Source: Clostridiales bacterium
GTDB lineage: Bacteria > Bacillota > Clostridia > Oscillospirales > Acutalibacteraceae
Direction: 5' to 3'
Length of the DNA: 38,023 nucleotides
Assembly: GCA_022791355.1 (NCBI GenBank)
Contig: JAAVYX010000245.1
Coordinates: 1-38,023, forward strand
Part shown: positions 1-7,213 of the stretch, in pieces
Layout: every line of letters begins with the position of its first letter
Numbering within the stretch: position 1 is the first letter of the stretch
Notes under the pieces: generated by a model
What the model was told of the DNA's origin: nothing
Seen by the model: only the letters and a program-made list of their open reading frames with translations
Database searches by the model: none
Translations under genes and position numbers: made by a program

Positions 1-1
1 G

Positions 2-331
2 GAGGACATTCTGGAGGAGCTGGTGGGCGAAATCTGGGACGAGCACGACGAGGTGGTGGAGGACTTCCGCCAGATATCCGAAAGGGTCTACCGGGTCTCC
101 TGCGGGGCCAATCTGGAGGATATGTTCCAGCTGTTCCGTCTGAATGTGGACACTGAGGATTTCGACTTTTCCACCATCAGCGGCTGGGTCATGCAGCAGC
201 TGGGGAAGATTCCCGCCCCCGGCGACCGGTTCGATTATGAAAATCTCCATGTAACGGTTACCAAAACCGACATGCGCCGGGTGCTGGAAATCGAGGTCGG
301 CGTAGACCCTGCGTCCAAAGGCGAACAGTAA
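2..331 (+). CDS. CorC/HlyC-type CBS transporter protein, C-terminal part (5' truncated by window)
   Basis: The reading frame is open from base 2, so the gene starts outside the window; only about 109 C-terminal residues are seen. They begin EDILEELVGEIWDEHDE, the join between a CBS pair and the small C-terminal CorC_HlyC domain, and continue with the domain's usual pattern (DFDFSTISGWVMQQLGKIP, a GDRF turn, then a beta strand ending RVLEIEV). Members are membrane proteins (DUF21 transmembrane part, two CBS domains, CorC_HlyC domain) linked to Mg2+/Co2+ homeostasis. The transmembrane part is not visible, so the transport role is from family knowledge. A terminator follows 70 bp after the stop. 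Confidence 0.85.
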   Translation, partial: EDILEELVGEIWDEHDEVVEDFRQISERVYRVSCGANLEDMFQLFRLNVDTEDFDFSTISGWVMQQLGKIPAPGDRFDYENLHVTVTKTDMRRVLEIEVGVDPASKGEQ

Positions 332-403
332 CGGGGCCGCCCCTGTTCCCGTAAAGGCCGGCGGCGTTTATATACGCGCCATACATACGGGACGTAACGC
401 GTC

Positions 404-441
404 ATCCGGGAGAAAGCTAACCGCTTTCCCCCGGATTTTTT
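404..441 (+). terminator. Rho-independent terminator after the CorC/HlyC gene
   Basis: A 14-bp stem with one mismatch (left arm ATCCGGGAGAAAGC, right arm GCTTTCCCCCGGAT) and a short TAAC-type loop is followed directly by a run of six to seven T. It lies just after the stop of the upstream + strand gene. Confidence 0.85.
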
Positions 442-870
442 GTCACAATTTTTATGTATTTCTCTAATCGGGCCTATGTATATATTTTCTATTAACCGGG
501 GAAGGTCTTACAGCAAAATTCCTTTCTTATTTGGCTGGATGGGAGGTTTCGCTTTAGATTTGCTTTTCTTGTTTAAGTTTAGCGCGAGGTTTCGCGCCCG
601 GTATGCTTTTCGGGATACTCCATTACTGAATCTAGTAGCGCGGCCCCTTCTTTTGTGAAACGGCAAAAGAAGGGGAAGAAAAGCGCTGCCGCCTACGGCC
701 ACCTCCAGGACTAGGCCCTTCCAATTGGGGGCTTATCCCCATGCCCCCCCCGTTGGCGACGTTTTCGGCCGAAAAGAAAATCCGACGCGAAACCTCCCGA
801 TTAACCAATGAAAGATAGAAAAAAACTGTCGCAAAATAAAAAATAAAACATATATATTTCTGGTATAGCA
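442..870. repeat. Gene-free intergenic stretch with nested inverted repeats
   Basis: No credible gene is visible here. A 12-bp perfect inverted repeat, GGGAGGTTTCGC at 541-552 and its complement at 787-798, encloses a second perfect 12-bp hairpin at 644-675 (CCCCTTCTTTTG and complement, 8-nt loop). The 7-mer ATTAACC occurs on the outer sides at 491-497 and 800-806. The core GGGAGGTTTC appears again at 7974-7983. This looks like a short non-coding repeat element or MITE-like relic; copy number elsewhere is unknown. Translations of the stretch are basic low-complexity peptides without a ribosome site. Confidence 0.4.
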
Positions 871-887
871 AGGCGAACCCACTATGC

Positions 888-917
888 TTGACAGGCGAAT
901 AAAGTCCATGCTACCAT
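888..917 (+). promoter_or_regulatory. Candidate promoter of the HAD phosphatase gene
   Basis: A perfect -35 box TTGACA (888-893) is followed after 18 bp by a weaker -10 box TACCAT (912-917). The gene start is about 70 bp downstream. The -10 matches only four of six consensus bases, so this is tentative. Confidence 0.4.
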
Positions 918-989
918 AAATTTGCCCGCGGCTTACAGCCTTTCCATGGCCGCGTCAAAGACAAAGCTCAGCTTTAGGAGGAAGAATTG

Positions 990-1832
990 ATGCCCACACT
1001 GTACGTCTCCGACCTGGACGGCACCCTGCTGCGGCCGGACGCTGCCCTTTCGGCCTTTTCCAGGAACACCGTCAACCGGCTTGTGGCGGACGGCATGGCC
1101 TTTACCCTGGCCACCGCCCGCTCCATCGCCTCGGCCCGTCCGGCTGTGGCCGGTCTGAAGCTCCGGCTGCCGGCCGTTATGATGAACGGGGTCTTTCTCA
1201 CCGATATCGTCACCGAGCGGCACGCATCCGTGGCCTATATTCCAGCCCATACGGCCCGTCGGACGGTGGAGACCTTCCTGGCCCACGGCCGTCCCCCCTT
1301 TGTCTATACCTGCCCCGACCGGTCAGGGGTGGACGTGGTTTACACGCGTCTGCGCAGCGCCTACGAAGAAGCCTTTGTAGCCGAGCGACAGACCCGGTAC
1401 CGCAGCTTCCGGCAGGCGGCCGACTACGCTGTAGGCGATTCCACCGTTTACATCAACGGTATCGACACCCCAGACGTCATCCTGCCCCTTTATGAGGCGG
1501 TGCGGCGTATCCCCGGGCTGGACGCCGTCTGTTATCCCGACAACTACGACAGCCGCTATTATTTCCTGGAAACCTTCAGCCAGGAGGCTGGCAAGTGGAA
1601 GGGGATCCGCCGGCTGGCGGACGCCTACGGCTTTGACCGGATTGTCGCCCTGGGAGATAATCTCAACGACCTGGAAATGCTGCGGAGGGCTCATGTAGGC
1701 GTGGCGGTAGCCAACGCCCAGCCCCAGGTCTTGCAGGCGGCGGACAAGATCATCGGCAGCAATCAGGAGGACGGGGTGGCACACTTCCTTTTGGAAGAGG
1801 CGGCCAAAGGAGAACCGGCCGGCTTTATGTGA
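990..1832 (+). CDS. Cof-type HAD-superfamily sugar phosphatase
   Basis: The 280-residue product has all HAD motifs of the Cof (type IIB) subfamily. The nucleophile motif is SDLDGTLL at the N-terminus, motif II is the TLATARS segment near residue 40, the motif III lysine lies in GKWKGIRRL, and the acidic motif IV is GDNLNDLEML. The large C2B cap sits between motifs II and III. Such enzymes dephosphorylate small phosphorylated sugars or cofactors in the cytoplasm; the substrate cannot be read from sequence. An in-frame TTG lies one codon upstream, but ATG at 990 sits 8 nt after a full AGGAGG (976-981) and is preferred. Length is normal and the gene appears intact. Confidence 0.9.
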   Translation: MPTLYVSDLDGTLLRPDAALSAFSRNTVNRLVADGMAFTLATARSIASARPAVAGLKLRLPAVMMNGVFLTDIVTERHASVAYIPAHTARRTVETFLAHGRPPFVYTCPDRSGVDVVYTRLRSAYEEAFVAERQTRYRSFRQAADYAVGDSTVYINGIDTPDVILPLYEAVRRIPGLDAVCYPDNYDSRYYFLETFSQEAGKWKGIRRLADAYGFDRIVALGDNLNDLEMLRRAHVGVAVANAQPQVLQAADKIIGSNQEDGVAHFLLEEAAKGEPAGFM

Positions 1833-1926
1833 TTTTTGAACACGAACTTTGCAACGCTTTGTCCTGATGTGGTAACCTATGGTATAGGGAAATAGGATAG
1901 TTCTCCCTTCCCTTACACAAAAATCC

Positions 1927-2876
1927 ATGGGAAACGGCAGTAACTTCAAACAAAAGATATTTTATGGAAAAGGAGCGGTCTCTACGAAAAAATGGTTTAC
2001 AGCGGCAATATCCATTACGCTAGCAGCGTCCGCCCTGTTTTCGGCTTCTGCCGACGCGTCTCTTGTAGGCGTAATCGGCGACAGCGGGCTTCCCGCGTCC
2101 TTCGCAGGTAAGGAAGAACTTATCACACAGCGTTTTAAGGAGGCCTATCAGTGGGCCCAAACCCTTCCCTTCACGCCCAAAATCCGAATGACGGAAACTT
2201 TATTTTTGGAGATTCCTCCGGCGAGCTTGTCCACAGTTGGGTGGAGATGGATGTAAACGACCAAGTGCGCTCTATCGTAATTCAGGATTTTGACGGTGGA
2301 AATTCTACCGCCCATGGCGCATTTTCCCGTAACAATTGGGCGGCCCTGATCTGCGCGGACCCGGAAACCTGCCAGATCCTTATTTTACGAGACGCTCCGG
2401 CCGAATATTTCGCCAAGGGCGGCGGCGTCAGTAACCTGCCTATCGGCAATCCCATCACCAATCAATACTGGCGGATGGAGAACGGTGTCCCGATTCTCTA
2501 TCAGCAGTTTGAGAACGGGTATTTGCGCTGCGAGGATGGCGAAAGCTGGTATACCGATTTCTATAGCAAAGTCGATCTGGGCGACTACTATATAGAGCCG
2601 CCGCAGGCCCCGCCCGCCTACGGCAATATTTATGCGGTAACCAAAGACGGCTGCTCCTGGGAAAATCCTAAGTATTTCTTTTCCGCAGGCGACATAAACG
2701 GCAACGGCACGACCGCCATAGATGACGTAATGGAGCTCTGTAAAATACTGGCCCGGCAAAGCGCGGGAACCGCGCCCACCGCAGTTGAAATGATGCGGGG
2801 AGATTTGAATAGCGACGGCTCTGTCACCATCGAAGACGTGATGGAGCTCTGCAAGCTTTTGGCCCGCAAAGTATAG
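1927..2876 (+). pseudogene. Disrupted secreted LGFP-like protein with C-terminal type I dockerin
   Basis: Two overlapping frames together match the intact protein at 32694-33911. The first frame gives a signal peptide and the start of the domain (GLPASFAGKEEL, AYQWAQ). The second frame continues with NDGNFIFGDSSGE, YQQFENGYL and GESWYTDFYSK. The break is at a tandem CCCTT duplication (2162-2171); removing one copy restores AYQWAQTLHAQN, colinear with the paralogue's AYQWAIQLHAQK. The codon aligned with the paralogue's ATG is ACG (1984), 8 nt after AGGAG (1971-1975), so the start seems lost too; the in-frame ATG at 1927 has no ribosome site. The C-terminus has two dockerin calcium loops (GDINGNGTTAIDD and GDLNSDGSVTIED), which would dock to a cohesin encoded elsewhere. 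The two lesions suggest a pseudogene; sequencing error or slippage could explain the duplication only. Confidence 0.8.
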
Positions 2877-2905
2877 CCAACCCTCGTCCACACATCATAT
2901 GCACA

Positions 2906-2947
2906 AACAGGCCCGCACCGGACAAATGCGTTCGGCGCGGGCCTGTT
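2906..2947 (+). terminator. Hairpin between the dockerin pseudogene and rpsT
   Basis: A perfect 11-bp stem (AACAGGCCCGC and GCGGGCCTGTT) lies 30 bp after the dockerin stop. The trailing sequence TATATTATAAT is only moderately T-rich. It separates converging transcripts. Confidence 0.6.
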
Positions 2948-2975
2948 ATATTATAATCAGATATTTATAAATAGC

Positions 2976-3033
2976 AAAAACAGGCCTTAACCCCTCGATT
3001 TCCGCGAGCATGCGGAAACAGGGCAAAGCCTGT
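2976..3033 (-). terminator. Candidate terminator of rpsT
   Basis: On the minus strand ACAGGC pairs with GCCTGT, followed by TTTTT. Between them sits a second perfect hairpin, TTTCCGC with GCGGAAA. It begins about 20 bp after the rpsT stop. Confidence 0.6.
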
Positions 3034-3054
3034 AAACTGCCTCATAAGATACCC

Positions 3055-3321
3055 TTACGAAACCTTGGCTTTATTCAGCTTGACAGTCAGAGCGGACTTC
3101 TTCCGGGCGGCGGTGTTCTTATGCAGAATTCCCTTGGAAACGGCCTGGTCGATCTTCTTGATGGCGGCCTTTACGCTACCTTCCACATCAGCGGTGTTGC
3201 CGGTGAGGGCTGCGTCGGCCTTCTTGATCTCAGACTTCAGAGCAGAACGATAGCTCTTGTTCCGCAGATTCTTCTTCTCGGAAACGATGACCCGCTTCTT
3301 GGCGGACTTAATATTGGGCAT
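3055..3321 (-). CDS. rpsT: 30S ribosomal protein S20
   Basis: The 88-residue basic helical protein begins MPNIKSAKKRV and carries the S20 hallmarks: a lysine/arginine-rich N-terminus, RNKSYRSALKS, and HKNTAARKKSALTVKLNKA at the end. It binds 16S rRNA and helps assemble the 30S body. The frame could be extended upstream, but the ATG at 3321 is the conserved start and has GGAGGTGG 5 to 7 nt before it. The gene is monocistronic, with its own promoter (3356-3384) and terminator. Length is typical. Confidence 0.97.
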   Translation of the reverse strand: MPNIKSAKKRVIVSEKKNLRNKSYRSALKSEIKKADAALTGNTADVEGSVKAAIKKIDQAVSKGILHKNTAARKKSALTVKLNKAKVS

Positions 3322-3355
3322 GATTCCACCTCCTTGCCAACACTTAAGTAAAGAT

Positions 3356-3384
3356 ATATTACCACTTTTTCCGCTGTTTTGCAA
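3356..3384 (-). promoter_or_regulatory. rpsT promoter
   Basis: Reading the minus strand, a -35 box TTGCAA (3384-3379) is followed after exactly 17 bp by a -10 box TAATAT (3361-3356). The rpsT start is about 35 bp downstream. Confidence 0.7.
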
Positions 3385-3421
3385 GTTCTTTTTCTGAATT
3401 GCCCCGCTTTTCCCGGACTTT

Positions 3422-3454
3422 AAAAAACAGACGGCTTTCTTTCGGCCGTTTTGT
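3422..3454 (-). terminator. Terminator left behind the GNAT remnant
   Basis: On the minus strand ACGGC pairs with GCCGT across a 9-nt loop, with partial outer pairing, and is followed by CTGTTTTTT. It lies just after the end of the acetyltransferase fragment. Confidence 0.65.
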
Positions 3455-3477
3455 TCATATTGGCGGCTTCACAGCCC

Positions 3478-3625
3478 TCAGACCACCGGCGGCCAGCCGC
3501 CGTATTCCCACAGCAGCTCCTCCGTACCGGCGGGCAGCGTTCGGATCACGCGAAAGCCGCATTTTTCCAGAACCCGACAGGAGGCCGGATTGCGCCGTTC
3601 TGTCTGGGTCCGGACAGCCCGTGCC
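3478..3625 (-). pseudogene. C-terminal remnant of a GNAT acetyltransferase
   Basis: About 45 residues at the end of this frame read as the last part of a GNAT domain: RRNPASCRVLEKCGFRV (the conserved Asn-x-x-Ser then Lys-x-Gly-Phe segment), followed by LPAGTEELLWEYGGW. No N-terminal half, acetyl-CoA loop (R/Q-x-x-G-x-G/A) or ribosome site precedes it; the upstream sequence instead runs into the pduL terminator. A proper terminator follows, which supports a once functional gene now truncated. Coordinates of the left boundary of homology are approximate. Confidence 0.6.
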
Positions 3626-3665
3626 CCAGGCCCAAAAAAGTTTCCGGCGGCTACGCATACAGGTT

Positions 3666-3701
3666 TTAAAAGGGCCGGCAAGCGCTTTCCCTTGCCGGCC
3701 C
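3666..3701 (-). terminator. pduL terminator
   Basis: A perfect 11-bp stem (GGGCCGGCAAG and complement, 8-nt loop) lies just after the pduL stop and is followed on the minus strand by TTTTAAAA. Confidence 0.85.
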
Positions 3702-3709
3702 GTCTTCTA

Positions 3710-4285
3710 TCAGTCCAGAATCTGGGCGGTACAGCTGCCGGTCATACCGGCGGCGTTGGCCTCGTCGGTATCCAGATGCATGGCCAAAGCGTACTTTTCG
3801 CTGACCCGGCAAATGACGTCGCCGAAGACCAGGCTGCGGCCGGGGGTATTGACGGCCACGCGGACTACCTGCTTATCCTGCATGCCGTATTTTTCGGCGT
3901 CGGCAGGCGTCATATGAATGTGCCGCTTGGCAACGATGACGCCCGCGGGCAAATCCACCTCGCCGCAGGGACCGACCAGCTTACAGGGGGCCGAGCCCTC
4001 CAGTTCTCCCGACTCGCGGATAGGGGCGGCAAGGCCGATGGAGCGCGCGTCGGTCATGGACAGCTCCACCTGAGATTCGGGGCGGACGGGGCCTAGGATG
4101 GAAACGTTTTTCAGCTCACGCTTGGGGCCTACCACCGTCACCCGCTCCTCGCAGGCGAACTGACCGGGCTGGGACAGATCCTTTTTATTGGTGAGCTGAT
4201 ACCCTTCCCCAAAGAGAACGGCCAGGTGCTCTTGGGACAGATGGACATGGCGGGCGGAAATTTCCGCAAGGACAGGCTTTTCCAT
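3710..4285 (-). CDS. pduL: PduL-type phosphate acyltransferase (phosphotransacetylase)
   Basis: The 191-residue protein interconverts acyl-CoA and acyl-phosphate (acetyl or propionyl) and feeds acetate or propionate kinase for ATP. It shows the PduL zinc-site signatures: SARHVHLS near residue 10, AKRHIHMT near 120, and AMHLDTDEANA near 170. Length is that of the minimal core without the microcompartment-targeting extension seen in Pdu shells, and no shell gene is nearby. It therefore probably serves as the cytoplasmic substitute for Pta. The ATG at 4285 is preceded by AGAGGA. It is monocistronic between its own promoter (4373-4401) and terminator. Confidence 0.93.
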   Translation of the reverse strand: MEKPVLAEISARHVHLSQEHLAVLFGEGYQLTNKKDLSQPGQFACEERVTVVGPKRELKNVSILGPVRPESQVELSMTDARSIGLAAPIRESGELEGSAPCKLVGPCGEVDLPAGVIVAKRHIHMTPADAEKYGMQDKQVVRVAVNTPGRSLVFGDVICRVSEKYALAMHLDTDEANAAGMTGSCTAQILD

Positions 4286-4372
4286 AATTTTTCATTCCTC
4301 TTTCTCCGCGCGGCCGTTGATTTACAAAACTATAGGACCGTCCCGCGCGGCGGGCGGCCTGCTTTTAAAAAT

Positions 4373-4401
4373 ATTGTAGCAGTCGCGGTCCCAATTTGCA
4401 A
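4373..4401 (-). promoter_or_regulatory. pduL promoter
   Basis: On the minus strand TTGCAA (4401-4396) is followed after exactly 17 bp by TACAAT (4378-4373). It stands back to back with the udg leader promoter. Confidence 0.8.
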
Positions 4402-4408
4402 GACCTGT

Positions 4409-4437
4409 TTGCGTCCGGCGGAAAAAAATGCTATAAT
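4409..4437 (+). promoter_or_regulatory. Promoter of the udg leader RNA
   Basis: TTGCGT (4409-4414), 17 bp of spacer, and a perfect TATAAT (4432-4437). Transcription should start near 4444, about 255 nt before the udg ATG. Confidence 0.8.
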
Positions 4438-4443
4438 GGGTTG

Positions 4444-4640
4444 GGCAAAACAGGTCGAATACAGGCGAACGGTATTGGTCGGCCTTGAGGCTTTACGAAG
4501 GTGCGCCTGCCGCGCTCCTGTAAACCTATATAACCTTTGCGGACAAAAGGCGGTATACCCTTTGTATACCTTGATCGCGTCTGGCAAGACGGAGCGCCTC
4601 GGTTCGGCCAAATATCCGGTCCCTGCAAGACCTCATTCGC
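4444..4640 (+). ncRNA. Candidate multi-branched structured RNA in the udg 5' leader
   Basis: The 255-nt leader contains a coherent fold. GGCC 4481-4484 pairs with 4606-4609, and UUGAGGC 4485-4491 pairs with GCCUCGG 4596-4602 across a 3-nt bulge. Outside this, GGUAUU 4471-4476 pairs with 4611-4616. The closed junction holds four local hairpins: UUUAC 4492-4496 with GUAAA 4520-4524 (enclosing AGGUGCG paired near 4511-4519), CCUUU 4534-4538 with AAAGG 4546-4550, a perfect 7-bp GGUAUAC 4552-4558 with 4564-4570, and CGUCU 4578-4582 with AGACG 4587-4591. I could not match it to T-box, TPP, SAM, cobalamin, 6S, SRP, RNase P or tmRNA signatures. It may be a riboswitch-like leader or a separate RNA; the fold was judged by eye. 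Confidence 0.5.
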
Positions 4641-4699
4641 CGAATCGCCGGCCGGCGGTCCCGACTGCTTGAGGGCCGGCAATGAACGGGAGACAAGCT

Positions 4700-5266
4700 A
4701 TGAACGAAAAATGGAACGCTCTGAAAGAACGCTGCAAGGCCTGCCAGGCCTGTCCTCTCTGGGAAACTCGTACCAATGTGGTTTTTGGCGACGGCAATCC
4801 GGATACCGATATTTTGTTTATCGGCGAGGGGCCGGGTCAGCAGGAGGATTTGACCGGCCGGGCCTTTGTGGGACGGGCCGGCCAGCTTTTGGATAAATAT
4901 CTGGCTGCCGTTGACCTGGACCGCACCCAAATCTACATCGGCAACATGGTCAAGTGCCGGCCGCCCCAAAACCGGGATCCTAAGCCGGAGGAGACCGAAA
5001 GCTGTATCGGGTATCTGCGGGAGCAGGTGCGCATCATCCAGCCCAAAATCATCGTATGCTTAGGCCGTATCGCGGCCTGCCGCCTCATCGACCCGGCCTT
5101 TAAGGTCACCCGGCAGCACGGAGAATGGATACAAAAAGGGGACATCCGTTTTATGGGCACCTTCCACCCCGCCGCCCTGCTGCGCAATCCCGGCCAGAAG
5201 CCGGCGGCCTACGAGGATTTTCTCAAAATCCGCGCCGCCTTAGACGAACTGGCCGCCTTCAAATAG
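4700..5266 (+). CDS. udg: Family 4 uracil-DNA glycosylase (Fe-S type)
   Basis: The 188-residue enzyme removes uracil from DNA, starting base excision repair. It has the family 4 pattern: a CKACQACPLW cysteine pair near the N-terminus and further cysteines (KCRPP and CRLID) completing a 4Fe-4S site, motif 1 GEGPGQQED, the conserved GRAGQLLDKYL segment, and the C-terminal TFHPAALLRNP motif. An in-frame ATG exists at 4682, but ATG 4700 lies 7 nt after GGGAG and starts at the usual point, so it is preferred. The long structured leader is unusual for a repair gene. A GCCGGCC/GGCCGGC stem just before the ribosome site (about 4647-4680) could affect translation. Confidence 0.93.
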   Translation: MNEKWNALKERCKACQACPLWETRTNVVFGDGNPDTDILFIGEGPGQQEDLTGRAFVGRAGQLLDKYLAAVDLDRTQIYIGNMVKCRPPQNRDPKPEETESCIGYLREQVRIIQPKIIVCLGRIAACRLIDPAFKVTRQHGEWIQKGDIRFMGTFHPAALLRNPGQKPAAYEDFLKIRAALDELAAFK

Positions 5267-5383
5267 TTCTGCCCAAAGCGTTTTGTATATGGCGGGAAAG
5301 GAGCCCTTGGCCGGATTTTGGATAGGGGATATTTGTATTTTGTATAGCTGTACGCTATAGCATCTATAAAATAATCAATTGTT

Positions 5384-5836
5384 TCATGAGCCATTTTCTT
5401 CATTGACTGCGGCGATTAAACCCCATATTATATTTCGAGGCAAATAAAACTTACCTGGTTCGAAATTACCAATCATTGTTTGGTTTACAAAAACAATCGT
5501 GTCTTCCATACTACATGTATGGACCAAACTACATCTAATTGCATGGTAGATAATTTGTTCTATATCCACATAACCGCCTTTATCCGGAATCACATTATCA
5601 ATTTTAAAATCAATTCTTATTCTAATTTTTGACGCTTCAACGCCTGGAAATCCTACCTTACTTATTGTTCGAAAATGCTGCGACAAAAAACTTTTATATC
5701 TATTTGTAACTGATAATGCAGGGTATGTTTTTGCAGCGCATGCGTCTATTGCATTACACACTAAACAGAGCGCTTCATTATAATGACTATTTTGATACAA
5801 CGTCTTTGCAGCTTGAATAAATGAATCTATACTCAT
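5384..5836 (-). CDS. Small HEPN-like protein of unknown function
   Basis: The 150-residue protein is mainly helical and contains AIRCSLVHT at residues 99-107, an R-x4-H pair (R101, H106) as found in HEPN ribonuclease domains of toxin-antitoxin and abortive infection systems. An HX-like helix pair precedes it (NEALCLVCNAIDACAAKTY). No nucleotidyltransferase or antitoxin partner gene lies beside it. The ATG at 5836 has a full AGGAGG 8 nt upstream. The gene is distinctly AT-rich compared with its neighbours, pointing to recent acquisition. The HEPN call rests on one motif and helical context, so function is unproven. Confidence 0.7.
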   Translation of the reverse strand: MSIDSFIQAAKTLYQNSHYNEALCLVCNAIDACAAKTYPALSVTNRYKSFLSQHFRTISKVGFPGVEASKIRIRIDFKIDNVIPDKGGYVDIEQIIYHAIRCSLVHTCSMEDTIVFVNQTMIGNFEPGKFYLPRNIIWGLIAAVNEENGS

Positions 5837-5947
5837 ACTTATGACCTCCTACCAGTTAGCAAACGATATTTATGTCCTTTCTTCGTGGTGGGAACGAACC
5901 CCGCCGACATAAATCCTAAAGCGTGATCTATTTCAGGCTAAACACCT

Positions 5948-7213
5948 TTAGGAAACCGGCTGCAAATAGAGATAAAGGGTTGAGCCGTTCTGCATGACGT
6001 GTACTTGGGACGGCCGGTCGATTCCTTCCATCAGCCGGACGATGTACCGCTCCCCTTGGAACAGGTTTTCCCGAAAGGTATGCAGCGCCGCCTGATCGGC
6101 AAAGCGGACGCGCAGGGCCGGAACGTCTTGCTGCTGCCGGTCGGCTAAGAGCGTCCCGCCCCGGACAGCCGCATCCGCAAAGCCGGCTTCCTCCCCTTCG
6201 ACGGTCAAATCGTACAAACTGTCCCGCTGGGGTAGCGGCGACGGACAGTCTGGAACTCTGCCGGTCAGCGGGCCGGTATAGTTTACCCCTCCTGTCAGAA
6301 CCTCCGCGTCCGACAGGCCGAAATAGTCGGGCAGCATATAAGCCGGCGACATGCCTTCTTTACTAAAATATGCCTGCTGAGACTCCTTATACTGGATGGC
6401 GGCGGTAACGTCTATATGATACCACCGCCCGTCCAGCCGGGCCAGGTTCCAGACATGACCGTATTCCCGGCCCACGTCCCGGCCCCGGTAATAAACCTTA
6501 TAACAGGCGATACCCTTCATCCGGCAAAATAGCTGAAAGGCCCCCGCGATCCCGTTGCACTGGGCTTTTTTATCCGCCAGAGCGCCTTGTATGGTAAAAT
6601 TCCAGCCAAATCCCTCCTCCGAATCCCCTTCGGCCTGGTAATCGATTGTATCTACCATGTATGCGTAAATCCCATAGGCTCCGGCGGCCTGGGGCCCCAG
6701 CTCCCCGGCTGGTACGGCCGGCATCGCCTCCAGCTGCCGGCCGGCCTCCTCCAGGCAGCCCTCGTCCGCGATATAGGCCAGCTCGGCCGCGGGAATGGTA
6801 ACGGTAAGATATCCCTCCTCGTCCCGCTCCACGCCAAACTGTCCCCGCACTAAGGTTGTCATGAAATGGGGCTGGTCGGCCTTGAGCATGGATACCAGCC
6901 ACATGATATCCTCAAAGCCGTATATGGCTCGGGTATGCAGGCGCAGGGAGGTTACCTGATGCTCATAAGCGTATTGCAGGGCTTTGTAAAGCAGCAGAGG
7001 CTCGCCCGACAGGGCCGGCTGGCAAAGCAGTTCCCGGTCGCCGTAGGTCCCCTGGTAATCCGCCAGCGCCTGCCGCTCCATGGGCTGGCCGTCCATATAA
7101 ACCCGCCGGTCGGGCCGGGGCCACAAACGGATGCAGAGCAGGGCCGATAAGGTCAAGACGGCCGTCAACAGAACCGCCGTTCCGATCAGCAGCCTTTTTT
7201 TCCTTCCGGTCAT
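5948..7213 (-). CDS. Membrane-anchored transglutaminase-like protein
   Basis: The 421-residue protein has a short cytoplasmic start (TGRKKR), one transmembrane helix at about residues 8-30, and an extracellular part with a transglutaminase-core fold. The cysteine protease-like triad is present as C219 (KKAQCNGIAGAF), H253 (EYGHVWN) and D268 (WYHIDVT). Such bacterial proteins act as surface or periplasmic proteases or cross-linkers; the substrate is unknown. The N-terminal 150 residues and C-terminal 120 residues match nothing I recognise. The start overlaps the stop of the DUF2161 gene by 4 bp (ATGA), so the two are translationally coupled. Confidence 0.85.
   Translation of the reverse strand: MTGRKKRLLIGTAVLLTAVLTLSALLCIRLWPRPDRRVYMDGQPMERQALADYQGTYGDRELLCQPALSGEPLLLYKALQYAYEHQVTSLRLHTRAIYGFEDIMWLVSMLKADQPHFMTTLVRGQFGVERDEEGYLTVTIPAAELAYIADEGCLEEAGRQLEAMPAVPAGELGPQAAGAYGIYAYMVDTIDYQAEGDSEEGFGWNFTIQGALADKKAQCNGIAGAFQLFCRMKGIACYKVYYRGRDVGREYGHVWNLARLDGRWYHIDVTAAIQYKESQQAYFSKEGMSPAYMLPDYFGLSDAEVLTGGVNYTGPLTGRVPDCPSPLPQRDSLYDLTVEGEEAGFADAAVRGGTLLADRQQQDVPALRVRFADQAALHTFRENLFQGERYIVRLMEGIDRPSQVHVMQNGSTLYLYLQPVS

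Noticed and set aside
440-871. Short open frames on both strands in the first intergenic region
   Set aside because: No ribosome site, basic low-complexity products, and overlap with inverted repeats; treated as non-coding repeat sequence.
4330-4682. Minus-strand frames covering the udg leader
   Set aside because: No ribosome site or recognisable domain, and the region is better explained by the plus-strand promoter and RNA fold.
5882-5905. A tRNA T-arm-like string GGGGTTCGTTCCCACC on the minus strand
   Set aside because: No D-arm, anticodon arm or acceptor partner can be found around it; it is at most a decayed fragment, and no integrase is nearby.
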